Assembly: GCA_022578605.1 (NCBI GenBank)
Contig: MU394117.1
Span: 62,377 to 126,376 of the forward strand
Origin: Camillea tinctor
Lineage: Eukaryota > Ascomycota > Sordariomycetes > Xylariales > Xylariaceae
Reading direction: 5' to 3'
Length of the DNA: 64,000 bases
Shown: in pieces, positions 21,570 to 30,707 of the stretch
How the letters are laid out: each line of letters starts with the position of its first letter
How positions within the stretch are numbered: position 1 is the first letter of the stretch
Notes under the pieces: model-generated
Told to the model about the DNA's origin: nothing
Database searches by the model: none
Seen by the model: the letters and a program-made list of their open reading frames with translations, nothing else
Position numbers and translations under genes: made by a program

Positions 21570-22884
21570 CTACCACCATTTCTCACACAATACCCGATGT
21601 GGTTCCATACCCAGGCCCCCATCCTGTCTGTCCGTAAGCTTCTGCACAAACTCATCTGTCATAGAAGGCACGCCGCAGATATAGACAATGGCAGACATAG
21701 TATCAAGAATAGCGGTGGCGACATCATCGATGGTGATCCTCCGGCGACAACAAACCACATCCCCGCCGTCACCCTGGCATGAAATCACCCTCTCCTCCCT
21801 CTCCCCTTCCCCCTCTTTCAAGTCCCTACTCCCTCCCGTGATGAAAAGTCGTAATCTCCCTTTCGTCCTCCCTCGCGCGTATATCGAGGCCAGCCTCTCG
21901 AGAAATGGCACTACAACACTGGGAGTCAGTAATTGCCATATTTGGATAACCGTTTTGCTCTTGAGACCGTGCCTCAGGAGTCAAAACCTCTAGAACTCGT
22001 GCACTCAACTATGATACGAAATTTCGACTTCCGGGCCGGGCCGTGGCAGGCCAAAGGAGGAGATAAGCAATTCTCATAGTGACTCACCGTGGGCCACCTC
22101 CCGGACCGAGTATAAGAAGTGCACCTCGAATAGGTGGCCGCCACCATAATCAACCCCTGCTCCTCCGCTCGCTATGCTACTCAGCATGCTCACGAGAGGG
22201 TTGACGCCCACGCCGCCTGCGACGAAGACGACTCTCCGTAGCGCATGGATGTCGACCCCGGGCGGGGGCCAGACGAAGCTACCACCGATGCGGACGTGCA
22301 GCGCGGCGCCGATGATGGATGCAGGGTCACGCCATAGCCAGGCCGCTGGGGGGTTGTCGGGCGCCCGCTGGACGGCTAGCTCCAGGTATCCAGGCTGCTG
22401 GGACGCCTGGGCCTGCTCGGGCGTCGAGGTAATGGTGAACCCGCCGGCTACGGCAACGCCGGGGATGAAGACATCGAGCCACTGGCCCGGGAGGAACTGT
22501 GACCAGTTTCTGAGCTTCAGCAAATAGGAAGAGGGAGGGGGGGTGTGAAAGAAAGAAAAAGTAGCAAGGCTAATCAGACGAGCCCGGGGATTTCCGGTGT
22601 GGACTGGTAAACGCAGGGAACATCAGAAATGGATTATAAAGATATCATACTCGAATCCGAGGCGAATCTTGCGGCACCACAAGGCGAAAGAGGCGGACTG
22701 TATCGTTGACCTTATCGACCTGCTTAAGCACTACGGTAATGAGGGACTTCTCATCTCCTCGCGTTCGCAGGTCAGCAACTTTCCTTCCATAATTAGCCTG
22801 GGAATCCCAATGGCTACGCACCTTGTCCCGTGGCTCTGCTGCCGTTCTTTCTAGATGGTCGAGTTTAGAGTCGGTAGTAGCCAT
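21570..22884 (-). CDS. OXNAD1-like FAD/NAD(P)-binding oxidoreductase
   Basis: Three minus-strand exons: 22651-22884, 22088-22514, 21570-21910, total 333 aa. This is a ferredoxin-reductase-type flavoprotein without a ferredoxin or cytochrome domain, closest in layout to oxidoreductase NAD-binding domain-containing protein 1. FAD-binding beta barrel: FLPGQWLDVFIPG and GGFTITSTP. NAD(P) domain: VVFVAGGVGVNPLVSML, the later IVYICGVPSM, and the C-terminal VLCEKWW typical of this group. The natural substrate is unknown. Intron 1 (22515-22650) is ordinary; the acceptor after CTGAAG is chosen by frame. Intron 2 (21911-22087) is a copy of a repeated intron also found in GPC1 (see separate entry). A mitochondrial location is possible but no clear presequence is seen. 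Confidence 0.88.
21911..22087 (-). mobile_element. Introner-like element, copy A (intron 2 of OXNAD1-like gene)
   Basis: A 177-nt phase-1 intron (donor GTGAGT, acceptor TTGTAG). Positions 21921-21942 are identical over 22 nt to 58536-58557, and in transcript orientation this contains ATGGCAATTACTGACTCCC, with a likely branch site TTACTGAC. A second block, 22018-22066, matches 58641-58689 well (shared GAAATTTCGACT and GGGCCGG on the plus strand). The host genes are unrelated, so the similarity belongs to the introns. Confidence 0.8.
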
Positions 22885-23409
22885 CTCTAGCTAAAGTAGG
22901 ACTACCGCAGCATGGGAACATTCGCACTGGCATAAATTTGGGGAGGGAGGAGGGGCGGGGGGTTAATTAGAAATCTCTTTTTTAGGTATTTAACACTTTG
23001 CTGGTCCCTGTGGACTCTATGTACTCATTCGTGTTGCATATAGCCAAGAGTGTGTTGTTGAACAAGCGGCGGCTTCTTTCCACCAAGGTTGCTTTATGTC
23101 ACGGAAGTGGGGGATAATATAACCAATGCTTTGGCCTATAAGAAGGTTGGCTTGACACTAAATACAGTAAGCCCGTCATATAGTCTATATACACCTAACC
23201 TACAAAACAACTAATACAACAGGGAGCAGTAAGTTTCACATTATTTTTGTGATGCTACATCCTACACAGACCTTTTATGTCAACCCAAACCCAGCATCAC
23301 TCTGTTCCGACAAAAACCATTTCCATATGATACAATAACAGCGACCTGCTGGCAATTGGGGCTATATGTCTTCATGCTAGTTAGGCCCGGTACAACCTTA
23401 GATCCTCCC
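22885..23409. other. Spacer between two minus-strand genes
   Basis: Upstream of the OXNAD1-like gene and downstream of the next minus-strand gene. It includes a G-rich patch at 22939-22961. No gene seen. Confidence 0.55.
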
Positions 23410-25162
23410 TTAGATCCAGTTTCCCCTGGGAAACTGGTTATTCTGATCAATGCTGTCCCTAGAATAGTCGCGGCCTTCGGCCTTTCGCGAATCGTTCGCC
23501 CCTGTTTCCCTTCCTTTCCCCGGCGAGTATCTAGCTGGATTATCCGGCTGTGGACCACAGAGGCTCTGTGCTCGTCTATACTGTCGTCTTAGTGGTGACG
23601 GCGCTTGTCTGAGCCATTCCGCTTCTGTTAACTTGAGTGTTTTAGATTGATCGTCATCCTCGATGGAGATAGCCTCTGGTCCAGAAAGCGACACCTTCAC
23701 AGCACTCCTTAGCGGTGAAGCCTGGGCTACAGGGGAGTCCAATTGGTTAAGATGTCTCTCGAGCACGCTTCCGGTAGTTGCGATATATCCCCCTGGGGAT
23801 GGTAGTTGGGGGGATTGGGAAGCCTCTGTGGAGCTAGGTGAAGTTGCATAGTCCGAAAGAGAGTCTCCCTCATTATTATTACCATGGCTTAATTCTAGAG
23901 CCTGCATGGATTCAGAGGGTATCAAAAGTGGTTGTGCTGTGCTCAACCTGATCTCCTCGTTTTCAAACTCATCACTTTCGACGTATTGCATTAGAGAAGG
24001 CGTCAAAGATGGGCAGTTCGATCGGAGTGATGATACAGAGGAGCGCCTTGGCTTAGCCTTAGGAAGCTCGGGCAAAGGCCTCTGCAATACCTCAGCAGTA
24101 ATCCCATCGCTCTGTTGATTTCTAGGCTCCACAGTTGGGGTTCGGGTCGAGGAATTCGTTGAGAAATCGGGAGGACTCTTGAGGAAATATTCCTCTGGTT
24201 TTGGTGCCTCAGATGATTCCAATACAGCCATGCTAACGGTCTTGGTATCGCGACCAAATACATTGGTGTCCAGAGATTCAATACCGAACGTAAATTGCCT
24301 TGTGTCGCCAGAAGAAGCTACAGCATCAGGGGCTTCTGGGACATACGGAGATGGCACATTACGTAGGATCGTGGATGTGATTGGTGATGCAATTGGTGAC
24401 GCAAACTCACGCTGGGGGATGAGATGCAGTTCTTTGAGATATTTCATGGACCGGTAGTGGAAACGAAAAGTAGCATATGGCGAGTCTTTAGCGTCAGCGA
24501 GATGGAAGTCATAATATGTGGCATCCTGTGGGTTATCAACTAAACCGCCACTTGGAGAACTATAGAATGTTAGCTAAAGCATAGCTTTAGATATAAGGAA
24601 AAAAGAAGAAGCAGCTTACGCGATGCCGTATTGCTCTTGGTTACGGTAGGCATCAAGTTTAGCAGCAACTCGCTTGCGTCCTTTGCAACGGAAGATCTGC
24701 ACCTCAATCAAACCGCCATCTTCCGCGACAGATTGCTTGTCAAGCCCAAGCATGAAATGGAAATATCTGGTTTCTATTCCAACGGTTTCCAGCTCCAGGC
24801 TTGTGACAGCATCTCCCCACCTATCCCCAGCCTCATAAAGAGCTCTAGTCACACTCCCCGATGTGCGATTGTTGGTATCGATGCCCCACGACACAATGTG
24901 ACGGCCGTTCATGTACATCTTAAAGAAGATACATCTTGAGGGGGGCGGCGACTGGTTGACACTATAGCGCAGCCAGAATTGCTCTCCTGTGTGTGCATGG
25001 TTAGGATCGTCAGACAATAGGGAAGAGGGAGTGGGGGGGGGGGGGGGGGGGGGGGTAACCAAGGAAACGAAGAAAATTATAAAGAAAACGGGGGGTAAAC
25101 CATTTTATGCCCGGTAGGATCAGGTGCGGGGTGGCCGTATTATGGGCGNNNNNNNNNNAGCC

Positions 25163-25196
<34 letters not shown>

Positions 25197-25464
25197 CCCC
25201 CCCCCCCCCCCCCCCCCCATCACCAGGCAACGAAGGAATGTAGACAGACACTCGGGGGTTAACCTTTTTCTGGCGGGTAGGATCAGTGTCGGTGTTGCCT
25301 GATGATGGTCGCCAACTTGAGTGATGTCCATCTTGTAGGTCCTCGAGAGTAGTACTGGTCCTTAGGAGACGGACAGACGATGCATCCGGATGTGGATATT
25401 CGGGCACCTTTTGCGCTTCGTGGCTAGCAATGACCGAGAGTTCAATGCCACGGAAGGAAGGCAT
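23410..25464 (-). CDS. Conserved fungal protein of unknown function, first intron contains assembly gap
   Basis: Three minus-strand exons: 25224-25464, 24620-24986, 23410-24559, total 585 aa. The first 230 residues look like a structured domain: MPSFRGIELSV start, VPEYPHPDASSVRLL, VSVYIPSLPGEQFWLRYSV (across intron 1), FFKMYMNGRHIVSWGID, SGSVTRALYE, RYFHFMLG. I recognise this pattern as common in filamentous ascomycetes, perhaps DUF7918-like, but no function is known. The remaining 350 residues are Ser/Pro-rich and disordered, with IHYR/RFHYRS and a basic C-terminus. Intron 1 (GTGATG...CACACAG) contains the long G/C runs and the 10-N gap; because splicing frame is kept across it, the gene itself is intact. 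Intron 2 is GTAAGC...CTATAG (24560-24619). Confidence 0.85.
25149..25158. other. Assembly gap (10 N)
   Basis: Ten N bases inside intron 1 of the minus-strand gene. On the left lies a G-run (25033-25054) and then about 90 nt (25057-25148) that look like a decayed copy of the exon on the right of the gap (25219-25312), which itself follows a C-run (25165-25218). The layout repeats that of the gap at 7272. Confidence 0.95.
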
Positions 25465-26215
25465 ATTGAAAGATATCTTCTATCCGACAGATTCAATTCT
25501 CTGTATCAAACTGTAAAGTAGAAGAGCGCATGGAGACAGATTGTACATTGGTTTAATACGCCGATGTTTACTGTGGATATGAGTGATACGATAGTAAGGA
25601 GAAAGGGGAGGGGAGGGGGGAGGAAAGGCAAGAAAGAGAAGAAAATAAATAAATTATAAAAGACTAAGGGCCAACTTGGAAGGTAAGCTAGGTTGGGTCA
25701 TGCTGAAGAAGAAAGCAGGAAGGAGGAAGGAGGGGGGAAGGGGATTTGTTCAGTGTGTGCTTTCCCGTATACCATGACTCTTTGAGTTGCTCCTGCCGAT
25801 AGAAGGGGGAGGGGGAGAATAAGAGCCTAGGTGAGTTTGGTGTTTGGCTATTACATGTACCTGTCTAGGTACATAGGTATTTAACCTAATGCCTTATGTA
25901 CATTCACAATTGGAATATATTTGTGGTATTCGTGTGTGAATAAACAGGCACTTCCCATGCAGTAACACATGCTCACCTACGATAATTCACCCCTACCCCG
26001 GTAATATTCCTTTCATAGCGACATGGCCTAGCTTGTTGCTGGAAAGGTACATTAAACACCTTCATCAGCAAGAACTTGTCCATTATCCGACACGGCCCCA
26101 AGGACTTCTCTTTATATGTACTGTACACATGTTTCTCTCCTTTCCTTTCCTTCCCTCCCCTCCTTTCCTCCTTTCTTCCCCAGATCTCGACTCGTGATGA
26201 GCAACAAGGGCCTGG
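25465..26215. other. Spacer between minus-strand genes
   Basis: Purine-rich (AGGGG/GGAGG) from 25595-25820, then CT-rich at 26130-26180. Promoter of the upstream gene and 3' flank of NDUFS5. No gene seen. Confidence 0.55.
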
Positions 26216-26663
26216 CTAGCTGCCTAGGACCTTCTTCGTATCTTCTTCTTTGTCTAGTAGGCCTAAATTCCTTATTTGACCTGCGCTTGGAGCATTATCT
26301 CTCGCTGACGAGGCCTCAGCTTTTCTGTATGCAGCTTGCAACGCTCTTACTCTCGTGGCCTATATATAACCCACCAGGTTAGCAGGATGAGCTGGGCATG
26401 GGCGCTGTATATCTCAGGGTCGGACCAGACCTCTTTCTTGTGGTGTAGGCACTCATAGTAGTCTTCCAACGCAGGTGCGCATTTCTTCTTCCCCGAGTCG
26501 TCTTCAGCACTAGTATTGACGACATAGCAAGCTAGGAGTTCTTGCCAGAAGGGAAAGCATCGCGACGGGCCTATACTAGCCAATTGTGTTAGATATAAAG
26601 CGCATGCATAGTGATTGGGCTTGATGGACACAGACCTCCCTGCAGACCGTAGCCAGATGCCAT
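26216..26663 (-). CDS. Complex I accessory subunit NDUFS5 (CHCH, 11-15 kDa type)
   Basis: Three minus-strand exons: 26636-26663 (28 nt), 26431-26570, 26216-26359, total 103 aa. The protein starts MASGYGLQGGPSRCFPFWQ and contains GKKKCAPALEDYYECLHHKKE. The cysteines C14, C24, C40 and C50 fit the twin CX9C pattern expected of the NDUFS5 family, an accessory subunit of mitochondrial complex I oxidised in the intermembrane space by the Mia40 route. The C-terminus ends NLGLLDKEEDTKKVLGS, also family-like. Both introns (65 and 71 nt) start with GTCTG instead of the usual GTAAGT or GTATGT, but both have a CTAAC branch site and a TATAG acceptor, and they join a protein that is correct at both seams. 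A reading through the introns (120 aa) is wrong. Confidence 0.92.
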
Positions 26664-27243
26664 GGTGGGCTATATCTTCCTTAGGTGCGAGTTGTTGAAT
26701 TGACGTCAATGGTGACAGGGCCGGGTGGTTTGGCAGAAGATGGTAGTAGCAGCGATGGAATGAAGCCGCACACAGCCATGGTTAGTACTGTCTGATCCCC
26801 ACTAAAACTTACAATTACCAACTTCTCAGTGGACGCCCCAGCCTTCAAGCCACACCAGGTACAGAGTACTAGATAGGTAGGCTATGTACTAGGTACGTGT
26901 TAGGTACTATGTAGGTTAGGTACTATGTATGTATATATACCTTATGGTAGGCATCCATTCATACTAACACCTAGATATGTACTAGGTAGCTTTTAGGTAA
27001 GTACTTACTTACATAGTACATGCTGCATGTAGTACATACATACCCTGGTAAGCTGCCACCTGCCAGCTTGCCCATCACCTCAAAGGACGATCTTCCTTCC
27101 CACGCTCCCCGTCCCCATTGGGTGATGCCATCTCCATCCATCCATCATCATTAACACGTTGAAGGACGCATGGTCTATGTCCGGCTTCCGCCCTCAACTT
27201 CGAGCGCCGGCATATAGGGCCCTCTCACTTTCCTGTACCGAAA
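26664..27243. other. Divergent promoter region with TAGGTA words
   Basis: 580 bp between NDUFS5 (-) and SEC39 (+). An imperfect TAGGTACTATGTAGG island runs from about 26865 to 27055. It must serve both genes; no TATA box is evident. Confidence 0.55.
26865..27055. repeat. TAGGTA/GTACTA-rich island
   Basis: Imperfect tandem words (TAGGTACTATG, TAGGTTAGG, TACTTACTTAC). Same word family as the islands at 17590, 37590 and 41180. Confidence 0.7.
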
Positions 27244-30107
27244 ATGACACATATCTCCCCTCCACGTATCCTTCTTCTAGCCGTACATTTGGCTACCAAA
27301 TCCGACATTGAAAGCTTGACGGCCCTTGCCGCCCAGCACCCTACAGTCCTCCGCGATGACCTGCTGCTTCGTGTTCTCCTCACCTGTCTGCCCGAGACTC
27401 TCCAACCCAGCCAATATGTCTCGCTTATCCAGCGCATCGAGTCTGGTATTTTAGACACCGATGTGGAGTTGCGCCAAGTCGATTGTTCTTCGGTCCAGGA
27501 TATAACCGACGATGAGGCGATCAAGAAAGTTAGAAGATTGCATTTGCTGCCTTTGGCTTGGCCCGATGCTCCGGTCGAGGCCCTCCAGGATCCCGTGTCT
27601 TTATTTTTAATCCAACGTGCTCATCGTGTGGACCAAGAAGCTGGTTTGCTTGCCCAGCTGCCCGATCTTGTTGTTCCTTTTCTAGACCACGCCCCCTGTA
27701 TACGGACGTGGGTTATTTCAGCCCTGCTTCCATTATTGCGACGGAACTACGAGTACTATCCACATGACCCTGTTCCCGAGACTTTATCTGCTTTCGAACA
27801 CATGAGTAACCGTGCCGCCGTTGCCTTATTGCTCTCGCAAACCGGTGTCCGTGAGGAGGACATGCCCTTCGTTGGAAGAGATATGCGTGGTCTGATAGGT
27901 CCATGGCTATATAATGATGAAAGGTGGGCGCGTGGGAACAGAAGGGAACAGCTGGCCAGGGCCGAACAACCCCCATTAAGTTCCACTCTATGTCCGGCTT
28001 GGGAGCAAGTGCTCGAATGGCTCGTTTCTCAGGCGCAGAGATCTTGGAAAGTAGCAGTCAGAGTCTTCGATCAGTGGGATGGACCGGGTGATATTGACTT
28101 GGGTGGTTACGGTTCAATGTGGCTAGACGACAATGGACAGGAGCACCTGGAACAGAGGTATGCTCGAGCAGCTCTAGCCTCTGCATATTCTATACCAGAG
28201 GCTTCGGTCGAGGCCCTAGCTGGCGTCAACAACATTATTACCAAGATCATGGCTCTTTTGGATCAAGACCCATGTCCTACCCTACAAGTGGCCTCTTCTC
28301 TTCTACCACCCTTTATGGATTCGGAAGGCGAGCGCCTTCTTTACCCCAAGAATGCCACCTACATGCGCAATGATTTGCTCTCTGAATCTAACCCTCTGAC
28401 TACACCGAACAAGACTTCTACTCAGCTTTTACACGTCCTAACTCTAAGCGCTTTCATTCTAACAAAGGCGGGGGCGCATTGCAGCGTTCGTCGGGCGGGA
28501 GAATTAGCATTCATACAAGATGGACGAGAGCAGAAGGCAGAAGCAGTGCGGCTCATCCATTCGCTCGGGAACAACGGACCCAAGAGCGATGAGAAATATT
28601 GGATAAGAGCTCGCAATGAGCTCCTTTGGCTGCGTGATTGGGGTGCTGAAGAAGCGTCAGGTTCATCTGCTATACGAATTCAAGGTGTTTTCGGTCAGCT
28701 AGATAAGGAGTTTCTCGAGACCGAGTGTCTTAAAGCTTTCCTCTCGAATACTCGTAAGTCTGAACGATAATCAATCAGTACTGAACTGGGGCACCCAAAC
28801 GTTTGTATGCTAATTCTAATTAGACTATTCTCTCGCGAGGTCTGTGTATGAAGATTCACCAGAGAAACCTCTCAGCAATGATATCTTACAAGATACCATC
28901 ATCTCAACTGCGATGAATGCTTATGACAACGCTTCCAATCCCCACCGTGGCCGTGGTGGTTTGCTCAAATGCGATGACATGTAAGGATTACCACATTCGT
29001 TGTGCACAACTAAGTTCTGACTGGATATCTAGCATTCATGCTTTTCCTCGAACCTTGGGAGAAACGCACCCTGCGTCTAAACGGATCGAAGCTCTATTGC
29101 GGGCAACCCACGCCTTAAGTGAATACCGTCTGGTGTTGAAAAAGGGAGAGCCGTTCATGCCTGTAGTGCTAAGGATCCATAACGACCCTATCTCTATTAT
29201 AGGAAAGTTGTTGGAACAAAACCCTCGGAGCTATACAAGGATTCAAGACTTTCTTGAAATTGGAGCTAATATGGTTGATGCTGGCCTCCTTGCCCATGAT
29301 AAGCTTGGGCACTCAACGACAGATACCAGCCAAGTTTCCGAACAACATTCAATCGTCGAGAAACGCATCACGGCCATGTGTGTTGATGCCGCCCTTACCG
29401 AAGACGACTTTGAAACTGCCTATTCCTTTGTTGTCAACCGTCTCACCTTGGCTGCTCAATCGACCGCTACAAGAGAGGCTTTGTCGGCTAACGATAACTA
29501 TTCCTGGAAAGCCGCTCTACAAGCGGGGAAATACCGTCGCACGGCACATACAATCAAACCTACACATATTGGAACTGCCAGCGGCAATCCAGATATCCGA
29601 CATTTGGAACAACGGATAGAGTGCTTATCTACGGCACTCCGCATTGCTCCTCCAGCAACTCTTCAGGAGATTCTCAATGTGTTCCGGAAGTGTGAAGAAG
29701 AGCTAAATGCTGCTATACAAGCCGAGGAAGCACAGGAATCCGCATGGGATGAACGAGGTGACATACAAGCTATGCCGGGCGGTTTTAGTAGTACTGTGCC
29801 CGCTGGTGTAGTTAGGAGCGTCGCAGCTAAATCGACAAGGCAAGTCGACGATGCGCCAATGTCTCTCTTTGATTTGTCGAGAGCAAGCATGGCCAGGGCG
29901 CAACGCAATTTCTCGGCCCTCTCGAGTTTGCAGCGGAGCGAAAATGCACGGTCGGATGAAGCATATGGAGAGTTAGACGATGGTCGAGGCCACCAGAGGG
30001 TTAGGAAGAGAGATCAATTGAGAGATGCTGCCGTTGGCACTTTAGCATCTGGAGTAGGCTGGTTAATCGGTGCCCAGCCTACTGATAGGGCTGGCGAAAG
30101 AGACTAA
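27244..30107 (+). CDS. SEC39: Sec39-domain secretory pathway protein
   Basis: Three exons: 27244-28753, 28824-28980, 29033-30107, total 913 aa with frame kept at both junctions (phases 1 and 2). The protein is almost all alpha-helical and opens with ILLAVHLATKSDIESLTALA, which I recognise as the fungal Sec39 start. Sec39 is part of the Dsl1 tethering complex at the ER, which with Dsl1 and Tip20 receives COPI vesicles from the Golgi; NBAS is the animal relative. A conserved block near the third exon reads IQDFLEIGANMVDAGL. The last 120 residues are lower in complexity. The two ends are commonly predicted as separate genes because of the introns, but the middle 157-nt exon (EDSPEKPLSNDILQDTII) links them. 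No transmembrane segments. Confidence 0.88.
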
Positions 30108-30707
30108 GTAATGTGAATGATGCGGTACGATGATATATGTTCTCCACACCTAAAGAGTCAAGCAGATTGGGCAATAGGTCTAGGCCGAATCCCCTAAGTT
30201 CTACTCAGACGTCACGATAACACTGATTGGTCGATAAATTAGGGATACCCGGTTTACTCTAGATAGCAGGACGCATTTAATAAGTTAAATCCAATTACTA
30301 CTGATGCTGCTACTACTATACAAAGCTAGTTGTGTCTACAACCATCAAAATGAACATAGTAAACTAAGAAAACAACCCCGTGATCGTACGTTAGGACAAC
30401 GGTTTTATCTCTACCGGCCTGGCCTCTATGAGAAAAACAAGAAGCAAATATCTCAGCCACGTGATAGTGATGATAGAAATAGACCATCGTGCTACCAGGG
30501 AAGGAAAATGCCAATAAATTCAGGTGATACATGCGTTTTTGTCCTCCCCTTGAAACGAGAAGCTCTTTTCTCGGTTATTATCGTAGACCCAAAACGAAAC
30601 GTCTTGTCAGCGACGATATTTCTCCCCCTTCTTTCTTCCTCCAACTTTTGTCCCGCTACACACGTGCATGTGTGGGAATACCTCGCGTGGCTCGACGAAA
30701 AAGTCAA
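30108..30707. other. Convergent spacer
   Basis: 3' flank of SEC39 (+) and the 925-aa gene (-). A plus-strand frame crossing its right edge overlaps the minus-strand gene and lacks family support. Nothing else seen. Confidence 0.55.
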
